This document shows positions 1-9,668 of a DNA stretch of 64,000 nucleotides, one piece after another. A program made the translations under genes and the position numbers. Source of the DNA: Porphyromonas sp. COT-239 OH1446 (GTDB taxonomy: Bacteria; Bacteroidota; Bacteroidia; Bacteroidales; Porphyromonadaceae); contig NZ_JRAO01000010.1 in assembly GCF_000768875.1 (NCBI RefSeq), positions 1 through 64,000 on the forward strand. The letters are read 5' to 3'. The notes beneath the pieces are model-generated. The model searched no databases and had not been told where the DNA came from. It worked only from the letters and a program-made list of their open reading frames with translations. Every line of letters begins with the position of its first letter. Positions within the stretch are counted from its first letter, which is position 1.

Positions 1-130
1 GACCCACAACGCGAGGGTCTATTACCATCGAAAAATAATCGCGTACATCCATACACCAAAGATAGCCCTATTTTGATGCGGTTGCTCTTCAAAGCTGATA
101 GAGCGTGGTAAGAATGTGGGCAAATACGGC

Positions 131-138
131 TATCTTTG
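131..138 (+). promoter_or_regulatory. Bacteroidetes -7 promoter element upstream of the S9 peptidase
   Basis: TATCTTTG matches the Bacteroidetes -7 consensus TAnnTTTG and lies 46 bases before the peptidase start codon. I see no convincing -33 TTTG at the expected spacing, so this is a half-supported promoter. Nothing else is evident in bases 1-130 except a short GACCC/GGGTC hairpin at 1-19, which could be the end of an upstream terminator. Confidence 0.5.
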
Positions 139-184
139 TTCCGTTTTTCATTCATCACATTACCCTAATCATTATCAGTAACCT

Positions 185-2797
185 ATGCGTTATTCATCTT
201 TGATCCTCAGTGGGGCTCTCCTAGTCTCCAGCTTGGGATCAATACAAGCTCAGACAAAGGCCGCCGCAGACTCGACCAAGAGTACTCCTGTAGCAGCCAA
301 AACCGCTCCAGAACGTCCACAGCAAGTGGTAGGCTCGATCCTCTATTACGGCCCTGTACGCCTACATCAACCCCTCATGGTGGACAGCGTTAATATCAAC
401 AATGCTCGTTACAATCCCCAAGCAGCCTCCTCGGGACGCCTCATTCTGCCCGAGGAGAAGAGCTTCAGCACCCTAAGCCCAGGCGAAGGCAATATCTTCA
501 CCACCTCGGTCGATTCGCTTACCGATGCCAAGATGAGTGAAGCACACTACTACAACCTCTATCTACACTCAGGGACTTACTCGAAGGGGCGTCTGAGTGT
601 CGAATGTACGGCCACCTGGGAGCTATATCTAGACGGGCGTCGTGTAGGGGGCGGTAGAGCTGCTGCCGGCATTGCAGACAGCATCCCAGTGGCTTGGTCT
701 CCCGTTACGCTCACCCCCTCGCTGCACAAGCTCACGATCAAGATCCTCCGAGCCGCCCAGCCCGATCAGAAGAAGCAGATCGACCTACGGGTAGGCTTCA
801 CTCCCAGCAAGGCAGGCGCAGACATTCTCCTCTCTGCAGCCCCTCGTCGCTACCCCGATCAGTCGCTCATCCTCTACGGCACAACGCTCTCTAGAGTGAA
901 TAGCTCCCCCTCGGGCAAGTATGCCATCCTGCACATCAGCGAACATGCAAACATGAAGCCTACGAGCAAAACCATCCTCTATCACTCTGGCCGTCGTGTC
1001 GGTGAGATCTCGGGTGCACCTGCCCATGCTCAGTGGATGCCTCGCCAGGACAAACTCTACTTCGACCAATGGACTTCTGAGGGACGCACCCTGTACTCCT
1101 TCGACCCCAAGACTATGGAGCGGGAGATTCTAGGGCACAACATCCCCGACGGCACCTACACCCTAGCCCCCGACGAGCAGACGCTCATCTACTTCCCCTC
1201 GGAGCAGGGGCCTCAGTACAAGAAGACGCTAGATCGCTTCACCTCAGCCGATGAGCGTATGAGAGGCTTCCGCAGCCGCAACTTCTTGGCCACCTTTGAC
1301 CTCAAGAGCGGAGCTTATCAAACCCTGACCTTCGGAGCTCGCTCCACCCACCTACAATCGCTCGCTCAGGGAGTAGATCGCCTCATTTACTCGGTCTCTA
1401 CCCCTACGCCCACACAGCTGCCCTTTAGTCGCACAGACTTCTACGAGCTTGACCTGAAGACGCAGCAGGTGGATACGCTCTTTGCCGATACGAGGGGGAT
1501 CTCTCAGGTGAGCTATACCACCCGCCCCGAGTATCTGCTCGTCTCAGGATCGGCAGATGCCTTTGACCGTGTGGGCTGCGTACTCCCCGATGGGGCAGAT
1601 ATCAATACCTATGACACGCAGCTCTTCCTCTACAACCGTAAGAGCAAGGAGGCTCGCCCCCTCACCAAGGACTTCAATCCTACAATCGGCTCTTTGAGCG
1701 TATCATCTACCCGATTCGAAGCCTACTTCCTCGCAGAGGATGGAGATCGTAAGGCTGTCTATCGCCTCGACCTGGCCTCGGGACGTATTACTCGCCTCTC
1801 ACAGAGCGAGGACTACGCCAAGGGCTTTACCCTCTCGGGCGATGGCTCAATGCTCTACTACACGGGGCAGAGTGCACTCAACTCCGACCGTCTCTATAGC
1901 GTTGAGACCAAGAAAGGACGTGAATACCTCCTCTATGACCTCTCGGCCGAGAAGCTCAAAGGTGTAGAGCTCGGGACCATGAAAGACTGGGACTGGACTG
2001 CTCCTGATGGTACTAAAATTCAGGGACGCTATTACCTGCCTGCGAACTTCGACCCCAATAAGAAATATCCAATGCTCGTCTACTACTACGGCGGTACAGC
2101 CCCTGTAGGGCGTATGCTAGAGGGCTCTTATTCGCTGGCCATGTATGCCGCCCAAGGCTACGTTGTCTACACCCTCAACCCCAGTGGCTCGACAGGCTAT
2201 GGTCAGGAGTTTGCTGCTCGACACATCAACGCTTGGGGTAAGCGGACCGCAGACGAGATCATCGGTGCAGTGAAGGACTTCTGCCAGGCACACCCCTTCG
2301 TCAATGACAAGCGCATCGGCTGTATGGGGGCAAGCTACGGAGGCTTCATGACCCAATACCTACAGACCCAAACAGACCTCTTCGCCGCCGCTGTCAGTCA
2401 TGCAGGGATCTCGGCCATCTCCTCCTACTGGGGCGAGGGCTACTGGGGTGTGGGCTACAGCACCGTGGCTAGTAAGAATAGCTATCCATGGAACAACCCC
2501 AAGCTCTACACCGAGCAGAGCCCCCTCTTCCTCGCAGATAAGATCAATACGCCTCTGATGCTCATACATGGTCTCTCGGACACCAACGTACCCGCGGGTG
2601 AGAGCTGGCAGATGTTTAACGCCCTGCGCATCCTGGGCAAGCCGGTAGAGTTCGTCGGGGTGTATGGCGAGGATCACTGGATCATTGACCCAACGAAGAA
2701 GTACGAGTGGACCTCTGCCATCATGGCCTTCTTCGCCAAGTATCTACAGGATGACCCCACTTGGTGGGACGACCTCTTCCCCAAGGGTACACACTAA
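185..2797 (+). CDS. Secreted S9 family (prolyl oligopeptidase type) peptidase
   Basis: This is an 870-residue exported serine peptidase of clan SC, likely cutting peptides to di- or tripeptides in the periplasm or at the cell surface. Residues 1-23 form a signal peptide ending IQA-Q. The middle of the protein looks like the beta-propeller of the family, and the last 250 residues are the alpha/beta-hydrolase domain. The catalytic triad can be read as Ser717 in GASYGG, Asp799 in HGLSDTNVP and His831 in GEDHWI. The first 200 residues precede the usual propeller start and look like an extra N-terminal domain. No C-terminal type IX sorting domain is visible. S9 relatives in Porphyromonas include DPP IV, PtpA, DPP5 and acylpeptidyl oligopeptidase; I cannot say which specificity applies. 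It is a single-gene unit ending at a strong bidirectional terminator. Confidence 0.93.
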   Translation: MRYSSLILSGALLVSSLGSIQAQTKAAADSTKSTPVAAKTAPERPQQVVGSILYYGPVRLHQPLMVDSVNINNARYNPQAASSGRLILPEEKSFSTLSPGEGNIFTTSVDSLTDAKMSEAHYYNLYLHSGTYSKGRLSVECTATWELYLDGRRVGGGRAAAGIADSIPVAWSPVTLTPSLHKLTIKILRAAQPDQKKQIDLRVGFTPSKAGADILLSAAPRRYPDQSLILYGTTLSRVNSSPSGKYAILHISEHANMKPTSKTILYHSGRRVGEISGAPAHAQWMPRQDKLYFDQWTSEGRTLYSFDPKTMEREILGHNIPDGTYTLAPDEQTLIYFPSEQGPQYKKTLDRFTSADERMRGFRSRNFLATFDLKSGAYQTLTFGARSTHLQSLAQGVDRLIYSVSTPTPTQLPFSRTDFYELDLKTQQVDTLFADTRGISQVSYTTRPEYLLVSGSADAFDRVGCVLPDGADINTYDTQLFLYNRKSKEARPLTKDFNPTIGSLSVSSTRFEAYFLAEDGDRKAVYRLDLASGRITRLSQSEDYAKGFTLSGDGSMLYYTGQSALNSDRLYSVETKKGREYLLYDLSAEKLKGVELGTMKDWDWTAPDGTKIQGRYYLPANFDPNKKYPMLVYYYGGTAPVGRMLEGSYSLAMYAAQGYVVYTLNPSGSTGYGQEFAARHINAWGKRTADEIIGAVKDFCQAHPFVNDKRIGCMGASYGGFMTQYLQTQTDLFAAAVSHAGISAISSYWGEGYWGVGYSTVASKNSYPWNNPKLYTEQSPLFLADKINTPLMLIHGLSDTNVPAGESWQMFNALRILGKPVEFVGVYGEDHWIIDPTKKYEWTSAIMAFFAKYLQDDPTWWDDLFPKGTH

Positions 2798-2821
2798 GCC
2801 ACAGGGCAGTATTCCTCATGA

Positions 2822-2858
2822 CAAAGCCCCCTCGAGCATGCTGCTCGAGGGGGCTTTG
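2822..2858. terminator. Bidirectional hairpin terminator
   Basis: A perfect 17-bp stem (2822-2838 with 2842-2858) closes on a 3-base loop between two convergent genes, the S9 peptidase (+) and the nitroreductase (-). A-rich and T-rich ends flank a GC-rich core, so it can work on both strands. Confidence 0.88.
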
Positions 2859-2881
2859 CTATGGGAGCGGTGGGCCTTCTC

Positions 2882-3475
2882 CTATAGATTGATGACTGAG
2901 TCTGTACGGCGGCTCTTAACGACAAGCTCAGGACGATTAAAGTCCTCTGGATGACGCTTGCCCAGGGCCACAGCTACCAGAACTCGATACCGCTCCTGCC
3001 CGAGCACTCGGGTGAAGCCTGCTGCATCGATGCCCTCCATGGGTGTCGAGTCGATACCCATCGTGGCACAAGCACTGAGCAGCACCCCTAGGGCAACATA
3101 AACCTGACGCTCCAGCCAAGCCTCGACCTTAGCCTCACCCTGAGGTTTCATGACCTCCCGATAGAACCGCTGTGTCCGCTCAGGCAAGAGAGAGAGACGC
3201 TCCTGCTCGAAGCTCGCCACATCGGCATATACACTCAACAGGATGACATGGCTACAGTCTCGTACTCGGTCGGCATTGAAGAGGGCCACCTCGGCCAGTT
3301 GTTCCTTGACTGCTTGGTCTCCGGTAATGGCAAAGAGCCAAGGCTGTGAATTGATTGACGAGGGAGAGAGGCGAAGGATCTCTCTAAGTTCGTCTATCTG
3401 CTCCTCAGAGAGCTTGTAGCCAGCTGCGTACTCCTTAGTGGTGTAGCGAGCCTGCATGTGTTCGATAAATTTCAT
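2882..3475 (-). CDS. Nitroreductase family protein (NfsB-like)
   Basis: This 197-residue protein belongs to the FMN-dependent nitroreductase family and probably reduces nitro compounds, quinones or flavins with NAD(P)H in the cytoplasm. Family marks are RYTTKEY near the start, SPSSINSQPW around residues 37-46 (the FMN phosphate region) and ALGVLLSACATMGIDSTPMEG in the C-terminal half, which is the conserved region leading into the second FMN contact. The length fits the NfsB branch. It lies 31 bases downstream of the Gfo/Idh/MocA gene on the same strand and is probably cotranscribed with it. The natural substrate cannot be read from the sequence. Confidence 0.9.
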   Translation of the reverse strand: MKFIEHMQARYTTKEYAAGYKLSEEQIDELREILRLSPSSINSQPWLFAITGDQAVKEQLAEVALFNADRVRDCSHVILLSVYADVASFEQERLSLLPERTQRFYREVMKPQGEAKVEAWLERQVYVALGVLLSACATMGIDSTPMEGIDAAGFTRVLGQERYRVLVAVALGKRHPEDFNRPELVVKSRRTDSVINL

Positions 3476-3506
3476 TGCTTATAATAAAGTATGATGATGA
3501 ATGTCT

Positions 3507-4658
3507 TCAATTGCGAAGCTTGCCCCGAGCCAGCGAAGCTGCAGAGCGAGGGGTAATGGAGCTCCAAAGGGCTAGATCGTTGAGATCCGTCGGATAGAGC
3601 CCTGGATGGGCGAGATCCTCAAGTAGAGTGCGCAGCATCATATAATCCATTCCCTGGTGGTGCTGGTCTATGCGAAGAGCCTCCTCACCCCAAGCCCTCC
3701 AAAGAGGATGAAGGTAATGCTGCAGATAGGGCTCATCCGTCTGCCAAGCCCCCTCGGGGCTCATGCCCTCGAGGTACAAGGCCCTCCGATCGGCATTCCA
3801 AATGCCTTTCGTACCCTGCACCTCGTAGTCGAGGCTCTTGGGACGTGGGAGCGTTGTGTCGTGAATGAGGCTAATGAGGATGCCTCTATCGGTCTCGATC
3901 TGTGTCGTAACAATGTCGGGGGTCAAGATGCTCGGCCTTTGGCCCTCGATAGCGTAGCGATCGAGATAAGCGGCCAAGCCTCTAGAGGAAGAGGCCAAGG
4001 CCTCGAGCCTCTTGATCTCCTCCTCTCGTCTCAGACGAGCCCAAAGGGCCAGCGGAGCAAAGCCATGCGTCGGATAGAGGTCAGCCTCCTGCTCTAGGTA
4101 ATAGCGCACACGCCAAGCAGCCTCCGCCCCCTCGCCCCCTAGCTCCCCCGATGGAGAGACGAGCAGATGACGTAGATCGTGCCGATAACCACCTCTAAGG
4201 TAAAGGATCTCTCCAAAAACACCTTGCTCGATCATCTGCCCGATGGCCATGACCTCACGCATGAAGACGGTATTCTCTAGAGGATAGATCCGCACCCCAG
4301 CGACCTCGGCAACCTCGAGGAGGGGGGTGTAATCCTCCCAGGACGTCCCTCCTCGGATCTCGAGGGCAATATGTATGCCCGCCTTAGCACAGTAGAGGGC
4401 TTGCTCGGTATGGCACTGCCAGGGAGAGGCGATGACAACGAGGTCAGGACGCTCGTGCTCGATCATGCGGCGATAGTCTTGATCCCCTCGATTATAGAGC
4501 GAGATCTCGTCCCCAGGGCTCTCAGTAGCCTGTGGGTCAGCAATGCCTACGACCTGCACCGAGGGGAGCTGCTGGAGCAGCTGAAGCAGATAACGTCCTC
4601 GGTAGCCGAAGCCGACAAGGCATACTCGATAGATGGGTGTGGGAGACTTTCGATCCAT
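3507..4658 (-). CDS. Gfo/Idh/MocA family NAD(P)-dependent oxidoreductase
   Basis: This 383-residue protein starts with a Rossmann nucleotide-binding segment (YRVCLVGFGYRGRYLLQLL, residues about 10-28), followed by GIADPQ at the end of the second strand, the usual Gfo/Idh/MocA pattern. The motif VIASPWQCHTEQA corresponds to the family's conserved segment before the EKP motif. The EKP lysine motif itself is not obvious: the equivalent stretch reads ALEIRGG, so the usual catalytic lysine may be missing. Members of this family oxidise or reduce sugars and related compounds; the substrate here is unknown. The gene leads a two-gene unit with the nitroreductase. The start codon lies only 7 bases after a TATATTTG promoter element, so the mRNA may be almost leaderless. 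Confidence 0.82.
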   Translation of the reverse strand: MDRKSPTPIYRVCLVGFGYRGRYLLQLLQQLPSVQVVGIADPQATESPGDEISLYNRGDQDYRRMIEHERPDLVVIASPWQCHTEQALYCAKAGIHIALEIRGGTSWEDYTPLLEVAEVAGVRIYPLENTVFMREVMAIGQMIEQGVFGEILYLRGGYRHDLRHLLVSPSGELGGEGAEAAWRVRYYLEQEADLYPTHGFAPLALWARLRREEEIKRLEALASSSRGLAAYLDRYAIEGQRPSILTPDIVTTQIETDRGILISLIHDTTLPRPKSLDYEVQGTKGIWNADRRALYLEGMSPEGAWQTDEPYLQHYLHPLWRAWGEEALRIDQHHQGMDYMMLRTLLEDLAHPGLYPTDLNDLALWSSITPRSAASLARGKLRN

Positions 4659-4665
4659 AGCGGAG

Positions 4666-4673
4666 CAAATATA
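4666..4673 (-). promoter_or_regulatory. -7 promoter element close to the oxidoreductase start
   Basis: On the minus strand this reads TATATTTG, a match to TAnnTTTG. Its last G is 8 bases from the A of the start codon at 4658. With normal spacing transcription would start 1-3 bases before the ATG. No clear -33 box is visible. Confidence 0.45.
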
Positions 4674-4743
4674 GCAATTACTCCCCGCTCGCAGGTAAAA
4701 TATCTGTGGCAGAAATATCCATCAACACAGATTACCCATTGGG

Positions 4744-5183
4744 CGAGGGCCTATTCGCAGTCAGCTCACCATCATCATGGATCTCTTCCCTACCCTCACT
4801 ACCCCAGGGATATTCGGGGGCAGAAGCCCCTCTCAAGGGACGAACAGAGCCTCGGGCATCTCCTATCGGAGGAGGTATGCTCATGCACTTCATTCACAGC
4901 CATCAGAGGAGCCACTTCACTGTCTATCGGGAGGGGGAGTGGAAGCTCATCTACTACAACTCCGAGCACCCTGAGCGTCCTGACTGCGTCCTCTACACCC
5001 AATCTCCACCCCTAAGAAGCGTCAAGATCGCTCCAAGAGCTACACTATCTGCTCACTCGGATGATCGAGCGGCTGGATGCACAGAGGGCTTGCTACCCAG
5101 TGGATATAGATGTTCATGAGATCCGCCCCAGCATAGAGTACTTCTTCCCCACCCCACCCTCCTCGCAGTTGCCCCCTCGATAG
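4744..5183 (+). pseudogene. Decayed C-terminal remnant of a sulfatase
   Basis: Pieces that resemble one continuous sulfatase C-terminus occur in order in all three plus-strand frames. Around 4744-4810 one frame reads GPIRSQLTIIMDLFPTL, like the family segment before the last metal-site helix. From about 4806 to 5000 a second frame reads MLMHFIHSHQRSHF followed by TVYREGEWKLIYYN, the very typical sulfatase motif GDWKLIYYY. From about 5022 to 5183 the third frame reads SLQELHYLLTRMIERLD and then ACYPVDID and EIRPSIEYFFP before a TAG stop, like the C-terminal helix and tail. At least two frameshifts are needed, and the N-terminal part with the formylglycine site is absent; an oxidoreductase gene on the other strand occupies its place. 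I conclude it is a dead fragment left by a deletion. Confidence 0.75.
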
Positions 5184-5184
5184 A

Positions 5185-5340
5185 GACCTTGTTGAGCCCC
5201 TAATAGGATCGTCGTTGAAGTGCAAGTAGGGCCTCGAGTGAAGTCCTACTTATATCTCCATCGAGGCATAAGTAGGATCGCAACAGAGACTCAAGTAGGA
5301 CTTCACCTGAGCTCCTACTTAAGTCTCTGTTGAGGAGCTT
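5185..5340. repeat. 23-bp intergenic repeat array A (mixed orientation)
   Basis: About six degenerate units of the 23-bp family, recognisable by AAGTAGG or CCTACTT cores. The AGG cores at 5205, 5228, 5274 and 5297 are 23, 46 and 23 bases apart, so the period is exact. Unlike the other arrays, units occur in both orientations. Units at 5281-5300 and 5313-5332 are inverted copies that form a 20-bp stem with one mismatch and a 12-base loop. A flipped stretch is bounded by GCCTCGA (5231-5237) and TCGAGGC (5261-5267). The array lies between the sulfatase relic and tRNA-Arg. Confidence 0.85.
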
Positions 5341-5518
5341 ACAGGCTTGCAAAGAGGTCTAGAGGGAATCACTCTTGAGCTCTCCTAGAAGGCTTCCTAT
5401 GGCTCTCGCTAGCTCTACAGAGGCGGTAGAGGTAAGACTGCGTGAATGGCTAGAGAAATCGTTCTCCTCTGACCATGAGCAAGTTTGAGAGAAAGAGGGA
5501 ACTTTTTCACAGATATAA

Positions 5519-5549
5519 TTTGCCAGGAACAAAATAAGCATTACCTTTG
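5519..5549 (+). promoter_or_regulatory. Promoter of tRNA-Arg
   Basis: TTTG at 5519-5522 and TACCTTTG at 5542-5549 are separated by 19 bases, a full match to the Bacteroidetes -33/-7 promoter. The tRNA begins 23 bases after the -7 box. Confidence 0.75.
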
Positions 5550-5571
5550 CAGTCGAAAACGGAAAGGGATT

Positions 5572-5648
5572 GGCTCCGTAGCTCAACTGAATAGAGCATC
5601 TGACTACGGATCAGAAGGTTACAGGTTTGAATCCTGTCGGAGTCACCA
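5572..5648 (+). tRNA. tRNA-Arg (anticodon ACG)
   Basis: The sequence folds into a full cloverleaf: acceptor GGCTCCG with CGGAGTC (one G-T pair), D arm GCTC/GAGC, anticodon stem TCTGA/TCAGA with loop CTACGGA, and T arm ACAGG/CCTGT with loop TTTGAAT. The anticodon is ACG, read as ICG after deamination, serving CGU, CGC and CGA. The CCA end is encoded (5646-5648). It has its own promoter and a strong terminator directly downstream. Confidence 0.95.
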
Positions 5649-5663
5649 TAAGTGTTTAGGTGA

Positions 5664-5701
5664 AGGTGCGGTATCGACAAACTCGATGCAGCACCTTTTT
5701 T
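5664..5701 (+). terminator. Rho-independent terminator after tRNA-Arg
   Basis: AGGTGC (5664-5669) pairs with GCACCT (5691-5696), and the stem continues inside with ATCGA/TCGAT. A run of T residues follows. This closes the tRNA-Arg unit before the metal-binding lipoprotein gene. Confidence 0.88.
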
Positions 5702-5771
5702 ACTAACCCCATGCCACAGAGGATAAACTTTGTCGTCTACCTCCATATGGCTAACTTTGTGCTCATTCATC

Positions 5772-6668
5772 ATGTCTATTCAGTCTATTCTATCTCGGAG
5801 CAAGCGAGGCAGCCTGCCGCTCCTGCTTATCCTCCTGCTCACTCTAGGCTGCACCTCTCGAGGGCAATCTGAGTACAATGGTCGTCTGCGAATTGCTACG
5901 ACCATCTCCCCCACAGCAAGCATTATCCGAAGTCTAACAGATACGCTAGCAGAGGTTACGGTATTACTTCCCCAGGGCAATCCTCCCGAGACCTACGAAC
6001 CTACACCGCTGGATGTGCAGACCCTATCACAGAGCCACGCCTATCTCTATGTTGGGGACCTTGGCTTCGAGCGTAATTGGCTACGCATGATCCGCCAGCT
6101 ACACCCCAACCTACAACTCGTAGACCTCAGCGTAGGCCTCGAGGAGGTGCGACATCAATGCTCGGCAGGCCATGATCATGAGCACAGCGACCACGATCCT
6201 CATTATTGGACTGGGATACGAGGGATACGCCATATGAGCCGACAGGCCTACGAGGCTATTTGTCGGCTAGATACAGCTCATAGGGCCTACTTCTCCGAGC
6301 GATACAACTACCTCTCGAAGGAGATCGATGCTCTAGAACAAGAGGTGCGAGAGAGCCTCACAAAGCTCTCGACACGCAGCTTCGTGATCTACCATCCCTC
6401 GCTAACAGACTTTGCGGAGGAGTTTGGCCTCGAGCAGCTTGTCATCGAGCAGGAGGGGAAAGACCCAAATCCACAGCAACTTAGGAGGCTCATCGCTCGA
6501 GCTCGAGAGACTGGAGTCCAGGTTGTTTTCATACAGCAAGAGTTCAGCCCCCACCTCACTCGCAGCATAGCCAGTGAGCTCGGGGCTAGGGAGGTTGTGA
6601 TCAACCCCCTCAGTGAAGATTGGCGTAGCGAGCTCAGAGCTATAGTCCGAGCTCTAACACAGGGCTAA
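5772..6668 (+). CDS. znuA: Zinc/manganese-type ABC transporter substrate-binding lipoprotein (ZnuA-like)
   Basis: This is a 298-residue solute-binding protein of cluster A-I, which captures Zn or Mn outside the inner membrane. I choose the ATG at 5772 over an in-frame ATG 42 bases upstream because it gives a clean lipoprotein signal: basic start, hydrophobic LPLLLILLLTLGC and lipobox Cys27. A histidine-rich loop (GHDHEHSDHDPHYW, about residues 133-146) is typical of zinc-binding ZnuA proteins. Later parts such as IYHPSLTDFAEEFGL and QGKDP-like EGKDPNPQQL match family strands carrying further metal ligands. An ATPase gene follows after 35 bases. No ZnuB-type permease gene is adjacent on either side, which is odd for this family. 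Metal choice is inferred from the His loop only. Confidence 0.88.
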   Translation: MSIQSILSRSKRGSLPLLLILLLTLGCTSRGQSEYNGRLRIATTISPTASIIRSLTDTLAEVTVLLPQGNPPETYEPTPLDVQTLSQSHAYLYVGDLGFERNWLRMIRQLHPNLQLVDLSVGLEEVRHQCSAGHDHEHSDHDPHYWTGIRGIRHMSRQAYEAICRLDTAHRAYFSERYNYLSKEIDALEQEVRESLTKLSTRSFVIYHPSLTDFAEEFGLEQLVIEQEGKDPNPQQLRRLIARARETGVQVVFIQQEFSPHLTRSIASELGAREVVINPLSEDWRSELRAIVRALTQG

Positions 6669-6703
6669 ACGCCCCATCATCAGGGCATCTACAACACCAC
6701 ATC

Positions 6704-7345
6704 ATGAGTTTACTGCTAAGCCTCGATCACTGTACCCTGGGCTATGAGGGACAGATCGTACTCGAAGACGTTTGTTGGCAGGTCAATAGAGGAGATCGGT
6801 GGGCTATCGTCGGGCCTAATGGAGCGGGCAAGACTACACTCATCAAGACAGTCCTCTCCCTGCTGCCACCCCTATCAGGAGAGCTTCGCTTCTTTGATCA
6901 CCTCAGCCAGCCCTGCCCCAACCCTCCAAGCATCGGTTACCTACCTCAGATCAACCAGATAGATCGAGCCTTCCCCATATCCGCATACGAGGTCGTAGAC
7001 TCAGGCCTCCCCCTAGGGGGACAGCTCTCAAGACAGGAGCGCAGCGAACGTGTCGAGCAGCTACTCACCGAGGTCTCCATGCTCGAGTATCGACATACAC
7101 CCATTGGCCGATTGAGCGGAGGACAGCTACAGCGTATCCTACTGGCCAGGGCACTAGTTGCCCGCCCAGAGCTCTTGATCCTAGACGAACCCATGAGCTT
7201 CCTCGACAAGCAGCACAGAGCACAGCTAGAGAAGACCCTCGGGGAGGTCATGCACGACCAGGATACCATCATCATGGTAACACATGAGCTGCCTAGAGAG
7301 AGCCAAGAGGAATGGAAACAGCTGGCCATAGGCAGCTGGGCATAA
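6704..7345 (+). CDS. znuC: Metal ABC transporter ATP-binding protein (ZnuC-like)
   Basis: This 213-residue ATPase is the likely motor of the metal uptake system begun by the preceding lipoprotein gene. Walker A GPNGAGKTT lies at about residues 38-46, the ABC signature LSGGQLQR near 137 and Walker B LLILDEP near 157, followed by the H-loop region MVTHELP. It is somewhat short for the family, ending soon after the H loop. The two genes are probably one transcript (35-base gap). The membrane permease that should join them is not next door: the next gene is ftsH. Either the permease is elsewhere or this ATPase serves another permease. Confidence 0.88.
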   Translation: MSLLLSLDHCTLGYEGQIVLEDVCWQVNRGDRWAIVGPNGAGKTTLIKTVLSLLPPLSGELRFFDHLSQPCPNPPSIGYLPQINQIDRAFPISAYEVVDSGLPLGGQLSRQERSERVEQLLTEVSMLEYRHTPIGRLSGGQLQRILLARALVARPELLILDEPMSFLDKQHRAQLEKTLGEVMHDQDTIIMVTHELPRESQEEWKQLAIGSWA

Positions 7346-7354
7346 GATTATGAC

Positions 7355-7362
7355 TATCTTTG
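7355..7362 (+). promoter_or_regulatory. -7 promoter element for ftsH
   Basis: TATCTTTG lies 10 bases after the stop of the ATPase gene and leaves a 146-base leader before ftsH. No clear -33 box is seen. The leader holds CCCTAA and TTAGGG as a short inverted pair, with no other structure that I recognise. Confidence 0.5.
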
Positions 7363-7508
7363 TTCCTTGAGGCATTCTACGGAGACCGAAACCCTAATGG
7401 CATGGTCTTTGTTAGGGAGAGTAGGAAGCAATCGGTCATCCCAAGACGAGAGACAGCCGAGCGCAGACGTATATTGAATATTAAGACTAAAGAACGAAAC
7501 ATCAGTCA

Positions 7509-9563
<2,055 letters not shown>

Positions 9564-9576
9564 TCTCTCTCCAAGA

Positions 9577-9612
9577 GCCTTTGTCAGAGGCACAATACCC
9601 TCAGACAAAGGC
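9577..9612 (+). terminator. Terminator after ftsH
   Basis: GCCTTTGTC-A-GAGG (9577-9590) pairs with CCTC-A-GACAAAGGC (9599-9612), one A/A mismatch, followed by TTCTTTAA. It separates ftsH from cdsA. Confidence 0.75.
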
Positions 9613-9668
9613 TTCTTTAATGTATATCTAGTGTAGAAGTATTTCAATAACATAACCACTCTCCATCT

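Noticed and set aside
4371-5119. Plus-strand open frames (214 and 137 codons) as genes
   Set aside because: One overlaps the oxidoreductase gene on the other strand, and both cut across sulfatase-like pieces that change frame, so they are shadows or relic.
5730-5771. Earlier start of the metal-binding lipoprotein
   Set aside because: The extra 14 residues spoil the lipoprotein signal, while the ATG at 5772 gives a regular one.
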